This document shows positions 59,959 to 64,000 of a DNA stretch of 64,000 bases, piece by piece. Every line of letters starts with the position of its first letter. Position 1 is the first letter of the stretch. The notes under the pieces were generated by a model. The model was given only the letters and a program-made list of their open reading frames with translations. It was not told the origin of the DNA and did not search any database. The position numbers and the translations under genes are program-made. Source of the stretch: Candidatus Binatia bacterium (lineage in GTDB: Bacteria > Desulfobacterota > Binatia > UBA12015); NCBI GenBank assembly GCA_029243485.1, contig JAQWRY010000086.1:699517-763516 (forward strand). The letters are read 5' to 3'.

Positions 59959-61233
59959 TCAACCGGCGGCAGCGTCTTCGGCGACTCGAGCGAAGCCCTC
60001 GCCACCGCGGTCGACCGTCGGTCGGAAGCGCGCCGTGCAGCCTTCGACGGTGAGACCAACCTGGCCGGGCGCGTTCAGGACCTTCACGATCTTCCCGTTT
60101 GCCGACAGCTTCACGCCCGCGGCCGTCTGCTCTACGCTGAGCACGTCGCGGCCGGGGGGCTGATCGATCTCGATGCGGTCGATCGATTGCCACTCGTCTC
60201 CGTGCCGCCGGACGACGCGGATGGTGCGATCGTCCCACAAGGTCATCATGTAGAAGTCTGCCGGAGCTCGATAACCGAAGACCAGCCCGCCCTTGAGGTA
60301 GCCCGAAACCGGCTGAAGCTCGACCTCGAGTCGGCGGGGCGTGTTCTTTAAGGTCGACATGGCGACCACTTCGCTCTCGCCCTCGATCCAGTCGCCGCGC
60401 TGCTGCCAGGAGTTCCACTGCCATTGCCACGGCTGCTCGTTGTCCTGGAGCCACGAGCGGAAGTCCCGAACGAGCGTCGTCCCGACTGCGCCGTAGACGG
60501 CACGAAACGCGTCGGCGGGGGGCTCGCGGCGCTCGAGACGTCTGCCCAGCTGACGGAAGCGTCCGAGGTCCTGGTTTGCGAGAAAGTGCACCAACGCCCA
60601 ACTACCGGCTTGGCCCGCGCGCACGCGGTCGGTGAGAGCGGCCTCGAGATCCCAACCGAGCTCAACGAATCGTGCGCGGGCGCGCGCCGGGTAGTCCTCG
60701 ACGGTAATCGCCGGGATCACGCCGACCTCGAGCTCGTGCCCGTCCCAATTCGCCATGGCCATGAACTCGGCGAGGCCCTCGGTGTACCAGAGCGCCGACG
60801 GGAACTCGTTGCCGGTCGCGACCAGGAAATGGAACTGATGTGTAGCCTCGTGGAGGATCAGCTGCCGCGTGTACGCGTCGGTTGGTTGGATCGAGAGCCA
60901 GACCTTCTCGAACGTCGGCCCGTAGAGGCCGCCTCCCCCTTCGAACGGCTGGCGGTCGCGCTGGAGAGCATCGAGGAACCGATCCTGAGTTGCGTAGATC
61001 TCAATCCGTAGCGGGTTGCTCGGCGCGTTGCCGAAGAACGTGGTGAGCTCGGCGTGTAGGGCCTCGAGCATCGCGCCGGTCTCGACGGGATCGAGGTCTC
61101 CTTCGACGTACAGACGGTAGTGCTCGGTCGCGAGATGGCGTCCTTCCGGCTCCGGAACGGCGAGCCCCGGATGAGCCCAGAGGAGGGCGGCAACAGCCAG
61201 GAGCAGGGGGAGGCGTGGGCGGGCGCGAACCAT
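59959..61233 (-). CDS. Secreted gluzincin-like peptidase-family protein
   Basis: A 424-residue protein with a signal peptide (RLPLLLAVAALLWAHPGLA). A zinc motif LILHEATHQFHF (H128, E129, H132) and a downstream glutamate helix WYTEGLAEFMAMA (E152) give the HExxH plus E layout of gluzincins, similar to DUF1570-like proteins. From about residue 280 a second domain with beta-rich sequence (RRLEVELQPVSGYLKGGLVF) may bind polymer or polysaccharide. Substrate unknown; probably acts outside the inner membrane. Arg-rich minus-strand alternatives in this region are shadows. It is convergent with the DUF937 relic. Confidence 0.7.
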   Translation of the reverse strand: MVRARPRLPLLLAVAALLWAHPGLAVPEPEGRHLATEHYRLYVEGDLDPVETGAMLEALHAELTTFFGNAPSNPLRIEIYATQDRFLDALQRDRQPFEGGGGLYGPTFEKVWLSIQPTDAYTRQLILHEATHQFHFLVATGNEFPSALWYTEGLAEFMAMANWDGHELEVGVIPAITVEDYPARARARFVELGWDLEAALTDRVRAGQAGSWALVHFLANQDLGRFRQLGRRLERREPPADAFRAVYGAVGTTLVRDFRSWLQDNEQPWQWQWNSWQQRGDWIEGESEVVAMSTLKNTPRRLEVELQPVSGYLKGGLVFGYRAPADFYMMTLWDDRTIRVVRRHGDEWQSIDRIEIDQPPGRDVLSVEQTAAGVKLSANGKIVKVLNAPGQVGLTVEGCTARFRPTVDRGGEGFARVAEDAAAG

Positions 61234-61730
61234 ATCGGCCTTCCGGGATAGGGCCTCGCGTTCGATGTGGTCAATACGAAAGAGTGCAACTTCGCGGAGC
61301 CGATCGGGCTCTCTGGGGCGTCCTCTAAGGCACCTGCCTCGTTTGGGGCGGAAGGCTCATCGAAACGGCAAAGGGTGCTGATGTCTCATCGTGCATACGA
61401 GCCCGGACGCCCTCCACGCGGCGCCGCAGGACGCCACCGCCGAGGTGTCGCGACCTTTGTCGAACGACGCACGCGGCCGCTTCCGCGTGTCGGACTCGCC
61501 CCAGTTCCGAACGGTGGTCGAGCCAAAGGCAGTGGTTTCCAATCGTGGTTTGTTGGTCACAAGTCCTGTCGCAGAGAGTCGCAAGGCAGGTGCCGGGATC
61601 TTGGGTCAGCCGTCTGGCGCGATGTCACTTCTACTACGTCAATCAATTATGCCATAAGCCCCCGCGAAGTCCCTGCGCAGGTGGTCGCCATGGGCTGTTC
61701 CCGGGCGGGCCACATGGTAGGAAGCGCCGC
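61234..61730. other. Gap without recognisable gene
   Basis: Small frames on both strands (for example 61357-61584 minus) have Arg/Ser-rich translations without motifs. I see no RNA gene or repeat. Its promoter for the kinase-like gene is probably between 61620 and 61720, where the sequence is richer in A and T. Confidence 0.5.
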
Positions 61731-62798
61731 ATGAGCAAGCCAGCCGACGTGGGCCCCGTACGGGAGCGCCATCGATTCGATGAAGATGCCCTCACTTCCT
61801 ACCTCCGAGCGAACGCCGACGGATTCGCCGGGGAGGTCCATGTCGGCCAATTCGCAGGCGGTCAGTCCAACCCCACGTTCCTGATCGAGTCGGGCGAGAA
61901 GCAGTACGTGCTGCGCAAGAAGCCCCTCGGCAAGCTTCTGCCGTCGGCCCACGCCGTCGATCGTGAATACAGGGTGATGAAGGCCCTGGCGGCGACCGAC
62001 GTGCCGGTGCCGCGTATGGTCGTTCTGTGTGAAGATGAGTCAGTGATCGGCCAGATGTTCTACGTGATGGAGTGCGTAGAGGGCCGGATCTTCCGCGACG
62101 CGGCTTTGCCGGACATGGAGCCCGAGGAGCGCGGGGCCATCTACGACTCGATGAATGACACGCTGGCCAAGCTTCACTCGGTCGACTATCTGGCGGTCGG
62201 TCTCGAGGGCTACGGTCGGCCCGGCAACTACATCGAGCGGCAGACCGCGCGCTGGATCAAGCAGTACGAGGCTTCGAAGACCGACGAGATTCCGTCTTTC
62301 GATGCTCTGGTGGAGTGGCTCCCGAAGAACATTCCCGCCGGCGACGAAGTGGCGATCGCCCACGGCGACTACCGCCTCGAGAACATGATCTTCCACCCAA
62401 CCGAGCCCCGCGCCGTCGCGGTCCTCGATTGGGAGCTCTCGACCATCGGCCATCCGCTCGCCGACCTGGGCTACAACCTCCAGGGCTTCTACATGCCGGG
62501 GTCGGGTGGTGCCGTGGGCGGCGTGGCCATCGTGCCGGAGGGCATCCCCTCGGTGCAAGAATACGCCGCGACCTACGCGAAGCGGACCGGCCGGGCGAGC
62601 ATTGAGAACCTCGACTTCTACATCGCGTTTTCGATGTTCCGGATGGCGGCCATCGTCCAGGGAATCGTGATGCGGGCCAAGCAGGGCAATGCGAGCTCCG
62701 ACAACGCGGCCGACGTGGGCAAGATGGCGAAGGCGATCGCCGACGCGGCGTGGCGGCTGGCCCAGAGGGCCACGGCCAAGGGTACGGCACCCGGATGA
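61731..62798 (+). CDS. Aminoglycoside-phosphotransferase-like kinase (ACAD11 N-domain type)
   Basis: A 355-residue APH-fold protein. The nucleotide region is [20 protein letters not shown] with [19 protein letters not shown], the catalytic loop is [16 protein letters not shown] and the metal-binding DxE motif is [19 protein letters not shown]. This matches the phosphotransferases linked to acyl-CoA dehydrogenase (ACAD11), proposed to phosphorylate 4-hydroxyacyl-CoA so that it can enter beta-oxidation. Substrate is inferred from the family. The ATG follows TAGGAAG. No ACAD gene is adjacent, so the partner is elsewhere. Confidence 0.85.
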   Translation: MSKPADVGPVRERHRFDEDALTSYLRANADGFAGEVHVGQFAGGQSNPTFLIESGEKQYVLRKKPLGKLLPSAHAVDREYRVMKALAATDVPVPRMVVLCEDESVIGQMFYVMECVEGRIFRDAALPDMEPEERGAIYDSMNDTLAKLHSVDYLAVGLEGYGRPGNYIERQTARWIKQYEASKTDEIPSFDALVEWLPKNIPAGDEVAIAHGDYRLENMIFHPTEPRAVAVLDWELSTIGHPLADLGYNLQGFYMPGSGGAVGGVAIVPEGIPSVQEYAATYAKRTGRASIENLDFYIAFSMFRMAAIVQGIVMRAKQGNASSDNAADVGKMAKAIADAAWRLAQRATAKGTAPG

Positions 62799-62917
62799 GA
62801 TCACTTCGCGAGCAATCGGTGGGCGCTTTCTGAGCACGCGCGGGTCGTTGCGAAGGGGCAGCCCTTGAATTCTGGTTAGTTCGGGGCTGGCACATCCGTT
62901 GCAACCGCGCCTCGGCG

Positions 62918-64000
62918 ATGTCGACCGGCAGCCGTATCGATCTTCTGGATCTCCGGGACGGGAGCGTCCGGACGCTCCACTTCGCCTGGGTAGCCTTCTT
63001 CCTCACGTTCGTCGTGTGGTTCAGTCACGCGCCGCTCATGGCGTACCTCCGCGACGCCTTCGCGCTTTCGGATGCTCAGGTGAAGGCGCTCCTTACCTTG
63101 AACGTCGCGATGACGATCCCCGCGCGGATCGTCATCGGCATGTTCGTGGACCGGTACGGACCGCGCGCCGTCTACACCGTGCTGCTCATCGCCGCGGGGG
63201 GGCTCACGTTCGGGTTTGCGCTCGCGGACTCTTTTGAGGAGTTGGCGCTTGCGCGGCTGGCGCTCGGCTTCGTGGGTGCCGGGTTCGTGATCGGCATCCG
63301 CCTCGTCAGCGAGTGGTTTCCGGCACGTCAGGTGGGGCTCGCCGAGGGGATCTACGGAGGCTGGGGGAACTTCGGCTCGGCGGCCGCGGCTTTGTCGCTC
63401 CCGACCCTGGCTCTATTCTTTGGCGGTGAGGACGGCTGGCGGTATGCCGCGGGGTCGATCGGCGTTCTGACGCTCCTGTTTGCCGGGGTGTTCTACTGGG
63501 AAGTTCGGAACACCCCGAAGGGGTCGACGTACTTCAGGCCGCGCAAGACCGGCGGCCTCGAGGTGACCAGCCGGCGCGACTTCTACTTCTACATCGCCAT
63601 GAACGTGCCCATGTACGCCGCGCTCGCGGTGTTGGCCTGGCAGCTCTCACCGGCCGGAGTCGGTCTCCTCGCCGAATGGGGCACGAGAGCGATCTACCTC
63701 GGCCTCGTCGCGCTGTTCGGGTTCCACGTGAGCCAGATCTACCGAGTAAATGCCGACATGCTGCGCGAGGGTGTCCCCAGAATCTATCGCTACTCGTTCA
63801 AGCAGGTCGCGATTCTCGACGTCTCGTACCTCGTCACGTTCGGGTCGGAGCTGGCCGTCGTTTCGATGCTGCCCCTGTACTTCCTCGACACCTTCGAGGG
63901 GCTGAGTCCGGTGACCGCCGGCTTGTTGGCCTCGGGCTTTGCGTTCATGAACCTCGTGGCGCGCCCGGGAGGCGGTTGGCTCAGCGATCGTCTGGGGCGG
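62918..64000 (+). CDS. NarK-like nitrate/nitrite MFS transporter (3' end beyond window)
   Basis: The frame starts at the ATG 62918 ([20 protein letters not shown]) and stays open to the last base, 361 codons. The first helix [20 protein letters not shown], then [20 protein letters not shown] and [10 protein letters not shown], match the NarK/NasA nitrate porter branch of the major facilitator superfamily, including the conserved loop R-x-G-x-R-like tract. An atypical hydrophilic loop lies around residues 205-220. It would import nitrate or export nitrite at the inner membrane. No nitrate reductase is in the window, so another anion is possible. The stop is outside the window. Confidence 0.85.
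   Translation, partial: MSTGSRIDLLDLRDGSVRTLHFAWVAFFLTFVVWFSHAPLMAYLRDAFALSDAQVKALLTLNVAMTIPARIVIGMFVDRYGPRAVYTVLLIAAGGLTFGFALADSFEELALARLALGFVGAGFVIGIRLVSEWFPARQVGLAEGIYGGWGNFGSAAAALSLPTLALFFGGEDGWRYAAGSIGVLTLLFAGVFYWEVRNTPKGSTYFRPRKTGGLEVTSRRDFYFYIAMNVPMYAALAVLAWQLSPAGVGLLAEWGTRAIYLGLVALFGFHVSQIYRVNADMLREGVPRIYRYSFKQVAILDVSYLVTFGSELAVVSMLPLYFLDTFEGLSPVTAGLLASGFAFMNLVARPGGGWLSDRLGR

Overview
The window is a 64 kb piece of a GC-rich bacterial chromosome with dense, short-spaced gene clusters on both strands. An OprB-type porin, lipobox lipoproteins, an MMPL/RND exporter and a FliA/FlgM pair point to a Gram-negative, ancestrally flagellated cell. Several LLM-class (F420 or FMN) oxidoreductases, many acyl-CoA genes, repeated GT39-like membrane proteins and a UGA-containing redox gene resemble uncultured deltaproteobacterial-grade lineages (Binatota or Myxococcota-like). 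That placement is inference; no rRNA or marker gene is present.

Layout. 1-6 kb: end of a cytochrome-like gene, a thioredoxin-fold gene best read as a selenoprotein (in-frame TGA plus a SECIS-like hairpin), a FemAB-like protein, a lipoprotein pair, an M3 peptidase and a decayed wax ester synthase. 6-17 kb: a VTT membrane protein, alkyl sulfatase, hydrolases, a ferritin-like di-iron protein, nitroreductase, acyl-CoA synthetase, porin and a TenA-like protein. 17-19 kb: a histidine kinase translationally coupled to a response-regulator stub, preceded by a patatin/CpxP-like chimera. 19-27 kb: a catabolic-looking block (molybdopterin oxidoreductase, CitE-like lyase, enoyl-CoA hydratase, cyclase, LLM oxidoreductase, quinone oxidoreductase). 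27-32 kb: VOC protein, alpha/beta hydrolase, second LLM enzyme, zinc dehydrogenase, second VTT protein. 32-34 kb: fliA-flgM with a sigma-54-like promoter and an intergenic hairpin. 34-38 kb: nitrilase-type amidase followed by two tandem moeA genes, the second fused to a substrate-binding domain. 38-51 kb: envelope genes (two GT39-like proteins, an alkaline-phosphatase-superfamily enzyme, MMPL exporter), miaE, an FKBP isomerase, enoyl-CoA hydratase, membrane metallophosphoesterase and a shrunken GH13-like protein. 51-64 kb: B12-binding radical SAM enzyme, third VTT protein, acyl-CoA synthetase, carbamoyltransferase, YtcJ-type amidohydrolase, a gluzincin-like secreted protein, an aminoglycoside-phosphotransferase-like kinase and a NarK-like transporter cut by the window end.

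Two themes stand out. First, the opening gene appears to use selenocysteine at its redox-active position, which an ordinary gene caller would truncate. Second, at least six loci keep recognisable starts and ends but have lost their middles (wax ester synthase, response regulator, patatin/CpxP chimera, LLM relic, DUF937 gene, amidohydrolase stub), and relics of a flagellin and a Fis-type regulator remain. This is either real local gene decay or an assembly effect. Functionally the intact genes fit an aerobic heterotroph oxidising acyl-CoA-linked and other organic substrates, with molybdenum cofactor synthesis encoded nearby.
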